From JANRKB01 sp033763695 (GTDB lineage Bacteria > Planctomycetota > Phycisphaerae > Phycisphaerales > UBA1924), in contig JANRKB010000026.1 of NCBI GenBank assembly GCA_033763695.1, positions 3,484-67,483 on the forward strand: a stretch of 64,000 bases of DNA, read 5' to 3'. Below are positions 35,049-43,950 of this stretch, piece by piece; the first letter of the stretch is position 1; every line of letters begins with the position of its first letter. Below the pieces are notes generated by a model that saw nothing but the letters and a program-made list of their open reading frames with translations, did not search any database and was not told the origin of the DNA. The position numbers and the translations under genes are program-made.

Positions 35049-37510
35049 GACAGACTCCTTCCCGCGGCCGCGGCATCGACGGGGCGCGTCGATGCGCCGG
35101 CGGCCCAGTGTACCTCGATGTCCAGACTCTTCACCCCGGATGTCGCCTCGGGCGCGACGATCACGTTCCCGCTCGCGGGCTTGCCGTTGACCTTCAGCGT
35201 GGGCAGCACGCCGGGCACGAACTCGCGCGCGTCAAAGTGCACGTTCACGCGCACGCCGCGCCAAGTGCGCGTCGCGCTCACGCGGCCCAGTTCTGCGGGC
35301 GGGCACGGATCAACCAGCAGCCCGTTCCACGTCGGACGGATGCCCAGCACCCATTCCAGGCACACGCGATTCATCCACGCCGCCGAGCCGGTGTACCACG
35401 TCCAGCCCGCGCGACCCGGCAGGTCCGACAGCGGGCCATCAACGTTTCCCGGCGTCACATACGGCTCAGCGCGATAGCCCTCGGCGTCCTGGCCGCGCGT
35501 CGGCGGCGAGATCGAACGCCAGATCCGCTGCACGCTCTCGACGTCGCGTCGCTTGCACGCGGCGAGCAAGGCCCACGTCGCGGCGTGCATGTAGACGCCG
35601 CCGTTCTCGCGGCTGCCCGGCGAGTAACGCGTGATGTAGCCGATGCGCGCGTCGGGGATGGTGTACGCCGGGGCGAGCAAGAGCGGGCCGTAGGGCGAGA
35701 GCAGATGCTGCTTCACGCTCTCCCACGCCGAAGCGGCGCGGCCATTGTCCGCGGCATCGGTGATGATGGCCCACGTCTGCGCGTTGAGATGGATCTTGCC
35801 CTCGATCGACTGCGACGAACCGATCCACTCGCCGCTGTCGAGCGTGCCGTAGCGATACCAGTTGCCGTCCCACGCGTGCGTGTTGATCGCGTTGATGTAC
35901 TCCTGCCGCTTGGCGCGGAACTCGCGCGCCATCGCGGCATCGTCACGGCGATCAAGCACCACGGCGAAATCTTCGAGAACGCCCGCGAGGAACATGCCCA
36001 GCCAGACGCTCTCGCCCTTTTCATCGACGCCCATCGCCGACAGGCCGTCGTTCCAGTCGCACGAACCGATGTGCGGAATGCCGCGTTCACTGGTGCGCTT
36101 GAACGTGCGGCGGATGGCGCGGAGGCAGTGCTCCAGCAGTGTCGCGCCGTTCTTGTCGTCAAGGAACGGCGCGTGGCGATCGAGAATCGCAAAGTCGCCC
36201 GTCTCCTTGATGTAGTTGCACGTGACGAACGGCAGCCACAGATAGTCGTCCGAGCAGGCCATGTGCTTGCCGAAGTCGGCCAGCGCGTGCCACCAATGGT
36301 GCACGCTGCCGTCGGCGAACTGACGCCCGGCGTGCATCATGATCTGGCGTGCGGTCATCGCGGGGTCGATGGGCAGCCACACCTGGCTGTCCTGGAGCTG
36401 ATCGCGGAAGCCATACGCGCCCGACTGCTGGTAATAGCCGGTACGGCCCCACATGCGCCCGCTGATCGCCTGATAGGGCAGCCAGTAGTTGTTGAGGAGA
36501 TCAAAGTCGGGGCGCTCGGTCTCGATCGCCGTCGGCGCAAGACGCGTGTCCCACGCCTTGCCCGCTTCAGCGATCGCTGTCGCCGCCGCAGTCGCGCTGG
36601 GGATGCGATCAAGGTGCGCGATCGCTTCGTTCTCGTTCGCACCGATGGAAAGCAGATAGACGAGCGTGACCGACGCGCCGGGGGCGATCGTCAGGTCACC
36701 GCCGAGGGCGGCCGCGGCATCGCCGAAGCGCCCGAACTTGCCTGCATTTGGGCCGTCGGTCGGCGCATCGCACGTCATCGCGTGCGGCGAGGTCGTCATG
36801 CCGTAGCGACCGAGGAACGTGGACTTGTCGCCGATGGAGAGATCGCGTTCAAACGAGCCGAGCACGGCATGGGCCGCGACGTAAGGCCACGGCACATTCC
36901 AGTGCTGCTTCTCGTTCTTGGGCGGGATGTCCCACATGTTCTTGGTGGCGACGATGGCGCGGCGTCCGCCGTCCTTGCGCAGCCATGTATTGAAGAACAA
37001 ACGGTGGAACTCACGCTTGACGTCGGGCGCGACGCCGCAGGTCCACTCGAAGTACGACGAGACGCGCAAGCGGCGTGGCGCGTTGGTGGTGTTCTTGAGC
37101 GTGACGTGCCAGACTTCGACTGGTGAATCGTGCAACACCGACATGGTCCACTCGGCGGCAATGCCGTGGGCCGCGGTGCGGAAGGTCGACGCGCCGAGCG
37201 TGTGGGTGCAGGAGTATTCGTCGTAGCGCGGCTGGATGGGCGCCGGCGCGAGCGACCATAACGCGCCCGAGTCGCGATCGGCGACGTAGAGGAACTTGCC
37301 GTAGCAGTCGCGGACGAGGTCCATCTCCCAGCGGGTGAGGACGTTGTGCTGGGCGTCGTCGAACCAACTGAAGCCGCCGCCGTTCTGCGAGACGACGAAG
37401 CCGTAGCGCCCGTTGCAGACGACATTGCACCACGGCATGGGCGTGGCGCTGTCGGTGATGCGATAGGCGCGGCCGGAAGGATCGAATGAGCCGTAGCGGT
37501 TGGCGAGCAT
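35045..37510 (-). CDS. Glycoside hydrolase family 94 phosphorylase (cellobiose phosphorylase-like)
   Basis: The 821-residue cytoplasmic enzyme is expected to phosphorolyse a beta-glucobiose into glucose 1-phosphate and glucose. Motifs are WCNVVCNGRYGFVVSQNGGGFSW near the N-terminus, NNYWLPYQAISGRMWGRTGYYQQSGAYGFRDQLQD and the catalytic Asp in IGSCDWNDGLSAMG. The sequence later continues with YITRYSPGSRENGGVYMHAATW and WYTGSAAWM, all family hallmarks. The length matches cellobiose phosphorylases (about 810-830) rather than the larger 1,2-beta-oligoglucan phosphorylases. The ATG at 37510 has AAGG upstream and a LacI-type operator about 100 bp further. It is regulated, by inference, with the glucanase-like lipoprotein. 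Confidence 0.9.
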   Translation of the reverse strand: MLANRYGSFDPSGRAYRITDSATPMPWCNVVCNGRYGFVVSQNGGGFSWFDDAQHNVLTRWEMDLVRDCYGKFLYVADRDSGALWSLAPAPIQPRYDEYSCTHTLGASTFRTAAHGIAAEWTMSVLHDSPVEVWHVTLKNTTNAPRRLRVSSYFEWTCGVAPDVKREFHRLFFNTWLRKDGGRRAIVATKNMWDIPPKNEKQHWNVPWPYVAAHAVLGSFERDLSIGDKSTFLGRYGMTTSPHAMTCDAPTDGPNAGKFGRFGDAAAALGGDLTIAPGASVTLVYLLSIGANENEAIAHLDRIPSATAAATAIAEAGKAWDTRLAPTAIETERPDFDLLNNYWLPYQAISGRMWGRTGYYQQSGAYGFRDQLQDSQVWLPIDPAMTARQIMMHAGRQFADGSVHHWWHALADFGKHMACSDDYLWLPFVTCNYIKETGDFAILDRHAPFLDDKNGATLLEHCLRAIRRTFKRTSERGIPHIGSCDWNDGLSAMGVDEKGESVWLGMFLAGVLEDFAVVLDRRDDAAMAREFRAKRQEYINAINTHAWDGNWYRYGTLDSGEWIGSSQSIEGKIHLNAQTWAIITDAADNGRAASAWESVKQHLLSPYGPLLLAPAYTIPDARIGYITRYSPGSRENGGVYMHAATWALLAACKRRDVESVQRIWRSISPPTRGQDAEGYRAEPYVTPGNVDGPLSDLPGRAGWTWYTGSAAWMNRVCLEWVLGIRPTWNGLLVDPCPPAELGRVSATRTWRGVRVNVHFDAREFVPGVLPTLKVNGKPASGNVIVAPEATSGVKSLDIEVHWAAGASTRPVDAAAAGRSLS

Positions 37511-37605
37511 GAAAGAGCCTTGGAAAGTGGCGATCCCGAGTGCGACAAAGGACACGGGAGACGAACGCCCAATGCCGGAGGACGGAACGCCCATTTGTCC
37601 GGCAA

Positions 37606-37619
37606 TGTAAACGCTTACA
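37606..37619. promoter_or_regulatory. LacI-type operator upstream of the GH94 gene
   Basis: TGTAAACGCTTACA is a near-perfect palindrome with central CG, the form bound by LacI/GalR-family proteins. It lies about 96 bp upstream of the GH94 start. Similar sites lie at 39008, 39040 and 40806. Confidence 0.7.
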
Positions 37620-37691
37620 GTCTGATATGCCTGGGCGGACTTGTCAAGGGGTCTGCGGGGGAAAGCGGAGAAAAAGAAGGCATTTGGGATT

Positions 37692-37925
37692 CGGCATTGG
37701 GCATTGGGGAGGGAAAGACAGAGAGACATCAGACCGGGAGACATGAGACAGGGAGACATCAGACGGGAAAACATCAGCCAGAGCGTGGGCAGACTTCGCC
37801 GAACGCATGGCACGACAAAGTCTCCTGTCTCATGTCTCCTGTCTCATGGCTCATGTCTCATGTCTCATGTCTCATGTCTCATGTCTTGCCTTCCCCTGAT
37901 GCCCAGTACCCGATGCCTGATGCCT
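37692..37925. repeat. Long imperfect inverted repeat built of heptamers
   Basis: The left arm (37692-37767) has GGCATTG units and then GGGAGACATGAGACA-like units. The right arm (37820-37925) has GTCTCAT units, at least six, interrupted by GTCTCCT, then CCCCTGATGCCC and CCGATGCC. The arms are largely complementary and could form a hairpin of about 70 bp. No gene is seen inside. It lies between the GH94 gene and the PEP-CTERM gene terminator. Confidence 0.75.
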
Positions 37926-37956
37926 TCCGCAGATGCCAGATGCCTCTGCATTTCCA

Positions 37957-37993
37957 GAAAAACCACCGGGCACCCCTTGCGGGATGCCCGGTG
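37957..37993 (-). terminator. Intrinsic terminator of the PEP-CTERM gene at 38105
   Basis: CACCGGGCA (37964-37972) pairs with TGCCCGGTG (37985-37993). On the minus strand the stem is followed by GTTTTTC. Another 11-bp stem (GCGTGCGTGAC/GTCACGCACGC, 38068-38097) without a T-run lies directly after the stop codon. Confidence 0.82.
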
Positions 37994-38104
37994 CGGTGTC
38001 TGACAGATGCACAGAGAGTGACCGGCTTGATTCCAGGAAAGCGTGCAATTCAAGCCGTCGACAAGACGCGTGCGTGACCTTTCCGCGTCACGCACGCTGA
38101 GGAC

Positions 38105-38935
38105 TTAGCGGCGGCGACGCGACGCGGCCAGACCGATCAGGCCCATCAGGCCCATCGTGCCCGGAGCGGGGACGACCGTCACGTTGCTGAACATAAAGTC
38201 CGACTCGTCGTTGATGAAGGGGTTGCGCTGGTTCTGCACAACCAGGCCCAGACGCGTGCCTTCGTTGAAGCCCTTCGTCCCGTCCGGCTCGCTCGCGCCC
38301 CAGAGTTTGATGCCCGAGTCGTGCACGCCGGTGACGGCGTCGGTGAAGATCAGGCGATAGCCGCCCAGCACCGCGTCGACCGTGCCCGGCGCGTAGAACT
38401 CAAAGCGCAGGTGGGCCGTCGTGTTGCGGGTATAGACGTTGTTGCCAAAGCCCGTGAACGGCATCACGCCGCCGAACACCGCGACTTCGCCGTCGGAGGC
38501 GACGAGGATGCGGCCTTCATCGGTGTAGCCCAAACCCGGGCGGGGGTTTTCGATCTGAATCGCGCCTTCCTTGCGCGGCGCACCGTTGGGCGCGCTGATC
38601 TTGATGTCCAGGTCCAGCACCCAGGACTGGCTCGCGTGCAGGCCCATGGCCGTCGCGCCGCCGTCCTTCGACAGATAAGCGATGTGCTTGTTGGCGTAGT
38701 TGCCGACGGTGCCCGCAGCGAACTTCTCGTTCACGTGCCAATCCAAGCCGCTCTTGGCGTAATCCTCGCGAACCTGAGCGCGGCCCGTGCCGTCGACCGT
38801 CAGGTTCGAGGTGCCAAAGTCGTTCCACAGGCGGGTCGTGACCGCCAGGCCGTTGGCCTGGGAAATGTCATCCGCCATCGCGACACCAGCCAGAGCAGTG
38901 AATGCGGTAAGCCCGACGAGTAACTGAGCCTTCAT
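38105..38935 (-). CDS. Exported PEP-CTERM sorting-domain protein of the carbohydrate locus
   Basis: The 276-residue product has a signal peptide (MKAQLLVGLTAFTALAGVAMA), a beta-rich body resembling a concanavalin-like lectin fold (LWNDFGTSNLTVDG, SWVLDLDIKISAPNG, HLRFEFYAPGTVDAVLGGYRLIF) and a C-terminal VPAPG, hydrophobic segment and SRRRR. It may bind glycan at the surface. Two LacI-type operators precede it (39008 and 39040), linking it to the neighbouring glucan genes. Confidence 0.82.
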   Translation of the reverse strand: MKAQLLVGLTAFTALAGVAMADDISQANGLAVTTRLWNDFGTSNLTVDGTGRAQVREDYAKSGLDWHVNEKFAAGTVGNYANKHIAYLSKDGGATAMGLHASQSWVLDLDIKISAPNGAPRKEGAIQIENPRPGLGYTDEGRILVASDGEVAVFGGVMPFTGFGNNVYTRNTTAHLRFEFYAPGTVDAVLGGYRLIFTDAVTGVHDSGIKLWGASEPDGTKGFNEGTRLGLVVQNQRNPFINDESDFMFSNVTVVPAPGTMGLMGLIGLAASRRRR

Positions 38936-39007
38936 GGTCTATCTCTCCGAATGATGCCGTCGAGGAAGCCCCGGATCGGTCGAACGCTGGCCGAAGGGGC
39001 GACGGCA

Positions 39008-39021
39008 TGAAAGCGGTTTCA
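39008..39021. promoter_or_regulatory. LacI-type operator upstream of the PEP-CTERM gene
   Basis: TGAAAGCGGTTTCA is palindromic except at one central pair and fits TGnAAnCGnTTnCA. It lies about 73 bp before the start at 38935. Confidence 0.65.
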
Positions 39022-39039
39022 TCCGCCCTTCTATCCTGC

Positions 39040-39053
39040 CGAAAGCGTTTACA
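39040..39053. promoter_or_regulatory. Second LacI-type operator upstream of the PEP-CTERM gene
   Basis: CGAAAGCGTTTACA matches the same pattern at most positions. Its centre is 32 bp from the centre of the first site, three helical turns, so cooperative binding on one face is possible. Confidence 0.5.
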
Positions 39054-39091
39054 CGTGTCAAGGCAATTCCGCCGCTTCCGCGCAAAATTCT

Positions 39092-40708
39092 TTACCTGTG
39101 CGTCGCCTGCACGCCCGCCTGGACCGGGGGAAACTTCAGCCGCTCGACCCCCGCTCGTACGAACGGATGTTCGTGGAACAGCCGCCACAGCAGCCCTGTG
39201 CGGGCATTCTCGATCGCCAGGATCAGCGGCCCCTGGTCAATCGCGACGTAGTCCTCGGCCACCCAGTTCTTGCGGCGGTTGATTGAATCGCGGAAGCCGT
39301 ATCCGCCGCTCGCCGGGTCGGACCACATCCGGGGCGTCCCGTCGGGGTTCTTGAGTTCCTTGTAGTACCGCATTGCGGCGATCGCCGGCTGCGGATCAAA
39401 CATGATCGTGCTGCCCGCCGTGTACGGCGCGAAGGTGCCGTCACCGATCTGATCGCGCCCCGCCGGCGGCCGCGCGACCGCGATGTCGATGTCGCGCCGC
39501 AGTTTCGCATCCGCGATCGGATCGGGGAAGAACCCGGGCACGGCATACGTCGCCTTCTCACCCGCCTTGGTCGGCGGCGCGTCGGACGCCGAGAGCCCCC
39601 ACTCATGTTCGCTCTTGTCGGTGATCTTCCACGGGTTCTTGGCCGACTTGATGCGATGCAGCAGCGTTGTCCGCCGCGCGTTCTCCCACCAGTCCACCCG
39701 CGGGCGATTGATCACACCCAGCGCCATCGGGTCGTCAACGCCCATCGCGCGATAGTCCATCCAGCAGTGCGCGAAGAAACTCGTGAAGAGTGCGCCCGAC
39801 CACGGAAAGTAGACCAGCGGTCCGGTGTTTTCATACTGCCCGAGCGCACGGCGCAACCGGTAGTACGCCGCCGGATCGATGCGATGCTCAGCGCGCGGCG
39901 ACATGACGGCGAGGAACGTCACAAGCCGATGCTCATCACCCGCGTCGATCCAGCCGTAGTTGGTGAACTTGCCCGGACCAAGCGGCTTTTTGATGTCGTC
40001 GGGTTCCCACGCGAGGCGGATCATGCCGCGTTCGAACGCCGGGGCATCGTCGCCGAAGGCGAAGGCCTTCCAATCGCACTCTTCGATGAGTCGATCGGCG
40101 ATCGCCTTCACCTCGCCGCCGAAGTACGTCGACGACGTGATCGCACCCGCGAGAAACAGCGCGGTGTCGATGGTGGACGCAACATGCTCATACGGCGTGT
40201 CGGGCTGTCCGCCGGTGCTCGCGTCCAGGAAGTGAAAGAACATCCCGAAGCGTCGGTTCTCCGGATGCGCGTCGAGCGTCCGCAGGATGAGCAGCGTGCG
40301 CTGCTCGGCCTGGGCCCGTGTCACCCAGCCGCGTTCGGCTCCGACGATGATCGCCGACAACTGAAACCCAACGCCCGCGACACTCACCATCGGGTGCGTC
40401 GAGCGATCGGGCACCATGCCCGTCGTCGGATGCGCGGCGTTCCAGAAGAAGTTGAAGCAGCCACGCTGCACACTCTCCAAGAGCGCCGCGTCCTCAGGCG
40501 AGAACGCGAACGGAGGCCGCGGCGTCCCCGCGGGGGACTCGATCACCACCGCGGCACTCGGCGCAGGCTCCGTCACGCCGGGGGGCGTTGCGGCACAGGC
40601 ACTCAGCCCCGCCGCGGCCAGGACGCATGCAAGACGCAGACCGAGCACGCCCGCTCCGCGAGCCAGACGCCGCAAGCCGACTCGGGGCAACTGCCGGGAA
40701 GAGTGCAT
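39092..40708 (-). CDS. Glucoamylase-like lipoprotein (COG5368/GH144-like, possible beta-glucanase)
   Basis: The 538-residue product has a lipoprotein signal with lipobox LSAC (Cys at about residue 37), then an (alpha/alpha)6-type domain: CFNFFWNAAHPTTGMVPDRS, SVAGVGFQLSAIIVGAERGWV, GMFFHFLDA, ENTGPLVYFPWSGALFTSFFAHCWMDYR, EWGLSASD. This is the glycoamylase family PF10091/COG5368, some members of which are endo-beta-1,2-glucanases (GH144). It would cut an oligosaccharide outside, with GH94 finishing inside. The ATG at 40708 follows CGGAG. It is divergent from the LacI gene, sharing the operator at 40806. Confidence 0.85.
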   Translation of the reverse strand: MHSSRQLPRVGLRRLARGAGVLGLRLACVLAAAGLSACAATPPGVTEPAPSAAVVIESPAGTPRPPFAFSPEDAALLESVQRGCFNFFWNAAHPTTGMVPDRSTHPMVSVAGVGFQLSAIIVGAERGWVTRAQAEQRTLLILRTLDAHPENRRFGMFFHFLDASTGGQPDTPYEHVASTIDTALFLAGAITSSTYFGGEVKAIADRLIEECDWKAFAFGDDAPAFERGMIRLAWEPDDIKKPLGPGKFTNYGWIDAGDEHRLVTFLAVMSPRAEHRIDPAAYYRLRRALGQYENTGPLVYFPWSGALFTSFFAHCWMDYRAMGVDDPMALGVINRPRVDWWENARRTTLLHRIKSAKNPWKITDKSEHEWGLSASDAPPTKAGEKATYAVPGFFPDPIADAKLRRDIDIAVARPPAGRDQIGDGTFAPYTAGSTIMFDPQPAIAAMRYYKELKNPDGTPRMWSDPASGGYGFRDSINRRKNWVAEDYVAIDQGPLILAIENARTGLLWRLFHEHPFVRAGVERLKFPPVQAGVQATHR

Positions 40709-40805
40709 AACCAGCTCCGAGAACCGATGTTGGACGCCGCGGCAGGCCCGAACAGCGGGCGAGCCGTGGAGGCATCCCTTCATGCTAGCGTCAATTTCTT
40801 GGGTA

Positions 40806-40819
40806 TGAAACCGCTTTCT
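40806..40819. promoter_or_regulatory. LacI-type operator between the glucanase-like gene and lacI
   Basis: TGAAACCGCTTTCT fits TGnAAnCGnTTnCA except at the last base. It lies 23 bp before the LacI-family start and about 98 bp before the glucanase-like start, so it can serve autoregulation and control of the divergent gene. Confidence 0.6.
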
Positions 40820-40841
40820 TTGTCGAGAAGGATTCGGTAGG

Positions 40842-41939
40842 ATGAAGCGCGTGATCAACAAGTCGACATCACGCTCGCCCGGCGGTAGTGCCCGCGCGAG
40901 CTCGCGCGTCGCCAGCGCCCGCACCGCCGCATCGATCCAGGATGTCGCCGCTGAGGCCGCGGTGTCGATTGCGACGGTCAGCCGCGTGCTGAACAACCCC
41001 AATCTGGTCTCCGAAGGCACCGCGACCAAAGTCCGTGCCGCGATCGACAAACTGGGCTATCGCCCCAATGCGTTCGCACAGGGACTGATGACGCGCACCA
41101 GCCGCGTGCTGGGCATCGCGCTGCCCGACATCCACGGCGAGTTCTACTCCCAGCTCCTCCTCGGCGCAGACGCCGAGGCACGCAAGTCGGGCTATCACCT
41201 CTTGGTCAGCTCCGACGCCCGCGCGGGCGACATGCCCGGTCCCAACCTCGCCTTCGGTCTGCTCGACGGCCTGGCGATCATGCTCACCGAGCCCAACCCG
41301 CAGATCCTCAAGGAAGCCAATGCCGCGGGCGTTCCGCTCGTGCTCGTCGACGGCGATCCGAGCGCGGGCGCACACGATGTGATCCTCGTGGACAACGAGA
41401 GCGGCGCGCGTGACGCGACGGCACACCTGCTCTCGCGCTGCCAGCCTTCGCACTGCTACTTCGTCGGCGGCCCGAAAGAGAACTTCGACACCGCCAGCCG
41501 CGCCAAGGGCTTTGCCGCGGTGCTCAGTGAGAGCGGCTCCAAGCCCAAGCCTGCGCAGATGGCGTTTGGCCAATACTCCTTCGAGTGGGGACGCGGCTGG
41601 GCCGCGGGCATGATCGGACGCGGACTGCTCCGCGGCGCGGGCGTGCTCGCGGGCAACGACGACATCGCCTACGGCGTCATCCACGCGGCACGCGAAGCGG
41701 GCCTCGTCGTGCCCGACGATCTGCTGGTCATCGGCTTTGACGACACCCGCCTCGCGTCGCTCATTCAGCCCACGCTCACGACCGTGCGCATCCCGCTGCC
41801 CGAAGTCGGCGCGGCGGCGGTGCGTGCGCTCATCAACCGCATCGAGTCGCCCGACGCTCCGGCGGAGTCGCTGATGCTCAAGCCCTCGCTGATCGTGCGC
41901 GAGAGCACCTCGCCGCGCGAATGGCGCCACGGCAAGTAA
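40842..41939 (+). CDS. LacI-family transcriptional regulator
   Basis: The 365-residue product has an N-terminal extension, then the LacI helix-turn-helix at about residues 31-77 (SIQDVAAEAAVSIATVSRVLNNPNLVSEGTATKVRAAIDKLGYRPN), a hinge region (QGLMTRTSRVLGI) and a periplasmic-binding-protein-like effector domain ending in VIGFDDTRLASLIQPTLTTVRIP. It probably represses the surrounding carbohydrate genes and binds a sugar product as inducer. Four matching palindromes upstream of the genes support this. Confidence 0.92.
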   Translation: MKRVINKSTSRSPGGSARASSRVASARTAASIQDVAAEAAVSIATVSRVLNNPNLVSEGTATKVRAAIDKLGYRPNAFAQGLMTRTSRVLGIALPDIHGEFYSQLLLGADAEARKSGYHLLVSSDARAGDMPGPNLAFGLLDGLAIMLTEPNPQILKEANAAGVPLVLVDGDPSAGAHDVILVDNESGARDATAHLLSRCQPSHCYFVGGPKENFDTASRAKGFAAVLSESGSKPKPAQMAFGQYSFEWGRGWAAGMIGRGLLRGAGVLAGNDDIAYGVIHAAREAGLVVPDDLLVIGFDDTRLASLIQPTLTTVRIPLPEVGAAAVRALINRIESPDAPAESLMLKPSLIVRESTSPREWRHGK

Positions 41940-41992
41940 CGTCGTGGGTCACCAGCGGCGACGCGCGAGAGCGAATCGGTTGGCTCGGAAGA

Positions 41993-42892
41993 TCAGCCCT
42001 GTGCCGTGGGCACGCCGACGATCGCCACGCCCATCTCATCCGCGGCGTCGATCATCTTCTCTTTCTCGAGCATGATGACATCGCCCGCGGCGAGCGCGAG
42101 ACACCCGCCGCCGGCCGCGGCGAGATTCTCAATCGTGCGGACACCGACGGTGGGCACATCGCTGCGTCGATCGTGGCCCGCACGGGCGCCCTTGCAGAGC
42201 GTCCAGCCGCGTGCCTTGCAGAGCTGGCCCACGCGCTGAATCATGCGATCGGTGCCTTCGACGGCCTCGACCGCGATCACGTCGCGTTCGCGGATGGCGA
42301 TCGACTGCCCGATATCCAGCTGCAGCGCCCGCGAGAGCATCGGCCAGGCGAACTGCACGTCCTGCTCCTGCTCAGGGGTCGGACGCGTCCGCGTCATGAC
42401 GCCCGCGTGCGCCAGCGCATCGGGGATCGGCGCGGTCGAGTCCAGCAGAGCGACGCCGAAGCGATCAAGCTCATTGGCGATCGCGGTGAGGATGGCGTGC
42501 GAGCGGCGGTCGTGGCGCAGGTGCTTGTACCACGCGACCATCGTGTTCCAGTCGGGGATGTTGCGGACGACCCGGAACGGATCGTGCATCATCTTGGCCT
42601 TGTCCACCCGCCCCACCATGATGGCGTGCCGAACGCCCAGGCCCGAGAGAATGCGGCCCCAGGTGCCGATGCGGAACAGGCCCACCTCTTGGAAGGTGTC
42701 GCACATGGCGGGCAACTGCTCGTCGAACTGGCGACGCAGGCCGAGGCCGTGGATCGTGTGCCCGGCCTCGCGCAGGCCGCGGGCGACGGCGATGGGCAGC
42801 AGGCCGCCGCCAGCGATCAGACCGATGGCGGTGGGCGCCGCGGGCGGGTCCGGGAGGATGGTGAGCGAGGCTGACGGGAGTGCTGCAAGCAT
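41993..42892 (-). CDS. lpxI: LpxI-type UDP-2,3-diacylglucosamine diphosphatase
   Basis: The 299-residue product matches the LpxI (DUF1009) family, which makes lipid X in lipid A synthesis in lineages lacking LpxH. Motifs are IGLIAGGGLLPIAVARGLREAGHTIHGLGL at the N-terminus, VGRVDKAKMMHD, and at the C-terminus CKGARAGHDRRSDVPTVGVRTIENLAAAGGGCLALAAGDVIMLEKEKMIDAADEMGVAIVG. The frame is open to 43360, but the upstream part is low-complexity, so the ATG at 42892 is chosen. Its presence supports an outer membrane with lipid A. Confidence 0.9.
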   Translation of the reverse strand: MLAALPSASLTILPDPPAAPTAIGLIAGGGLLPIAVARGLREAGHTIHGLGLRRQFDEQLPAMCDTFQEVGLFRIGTWGRILSGLGVRHAIMVGRVDKAKMMHDPFRVVRNIPDWNTMVAWYKHLRHDRRSHAILTAIANELDRFGVALLDSTAPIPDALAHAGVMTRTRPTPEQEQDVQFAWPMLSRALQLDIGQSIAIRERDVIAVEAVEGTDRMIQRVGQLCKARGWTLCKGARAGHDRRSDVPTVGVRTIENLAAAGGGCLALAAGDVIMLEKEKMIDAADEMGVAIVGVPTAQG

Positions 42893-43353
42893 CCGGAGAT
42901 CTGTTCCAAAATCGTGCCGGGAAAGGGCTTGCGGCGTGGTCTGGCCGCCTGCCGTCGCGTCCGCGAGCGTCCATGAGCGTGCATGAACGTCGGTCGGGCT
43001 TCCGACCCCGCGCGTTCGCAACCCGTGCAGGGAGTCAGTGTAGGCATCCACTAACTGGGCTGCCAGCCGCGGCATGGCCCCCGGCCCATCCAGCCCCGCC
43101 GTCGCAGGTCGCCACCCAACCCCCACGACCCAAACCCACGATCCAACACCTTCCATCGACCCAAGCCGGAGGCGGCGATGAAAGACGGAGGCGCAGACAC
43201 ACACCGAACCGGTTTGCCGGCACGCTTGATCCGCCTGACGGTCGCCGCCGCGGCGTGCGGAGGAGCCCGGGCGAGGGGGTGTGGAGGTGAGGGGGTGATG
43301 TCTCGTGGTTTGCTCGCTCGCCGTCGTCTTTGGCCGCGGGTTGTCACACCAGG
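42893..43353. other. Gap upstream of lpxI leading into the repeat island
   Basis: Frames here are low-complexity (Pro, Arg, Ala) and I see no gene. The right end, near 43260-43300, is rich in G-runs (GGGCGAGGGGGTGTGGAGG). Confidence 0.4.
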
Positions 43354-43711
43354 TTGTCAAATCTACTTGTCAAGGCAGGGCCCGGGGCTGACAACTTGAT
43401 CTGACAAGCAGAGCAGACACGCGGTACGGGTGGATGAAGCACCTCAGCTTTCCGGATCAACTTGTCACCACCGGCCCCGGGGTTGACAAGCTGAAGTGAA
43501 AAGCTGGGGGCGAAGGGAAAGCGAAAAACGAAAAGCAGCAAAGCTCAAATGATCCGGCCAGGCACGCGGCCAGCAGACGGGCGACGGATCGATCGATCGA
43601 CCTGCCGCCACCGATTGATCGACCTGCCGGGACTGATCGACCAACTGAACGCGATCAATCCACTGGACGGTTCATTTGCGCTTTTCGTTTTTCGCTTTTC
43701 GCTTTTCTTTC
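43354..43711. repeat. Left flanking composite of the repeat island (C1, C2, B1, inverted B2)
   Basis: In order: C1 at 43354-43407 (54 bp, TTGTCAAATCTACTTGTCA ... CTGACAACTTGATCTGACAA around a GGGCCCGGGG loop), C2 at 43442-43509 (CAGCTT...CTTGTCA paired with TTGACAAGCTGAAG...), module B1 at 43517-43572 (GCGAAAAACGAAAAGC, then GATCCGGCCAGG), and B2 at 43661-43711, the reverse complement of module B. B1 and B2 can form a long stem. The same series occurs at 45597-45945. Confidence 0.75.
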
Positions 43712-43950
43712 GCATGTCCACGTTTGCGCGCGCGCCGTGGTGCGCACCGCGCGTGCCGCGGCACATTTTCCAAGATTTTCTTTTTGCCTGAAATCACTGC
43801 ACCAAACGCACTTTTCCACAAGTCGCGCGGACACTTCTGCGCGCACAAACGTGTCCGCGGGGGGGGTCATATAGAGCGGCGTGTGTGGCGACTCTTCTCA
43901 TAGAAAAGAAGAGAGGGGGAGTGCGTTTTTCTTCCCGCGAAGCGCGGGAA
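43712..43950. other. Unexplained stretch within the repeat island
   Basis: No gene. It contains a DnaA-box-like TTTTCCACA (43812-43820), a run of eight G (43859-43866), a stem CTCTTCT/AAAAGAAGAG (about 43891-43913) and a perfect stem TTCCCGCG/CGCGGGAA (43932-43950, loop AAG). Its base composition is more T/A-rich than the genes around it. Confidence 0.4.
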
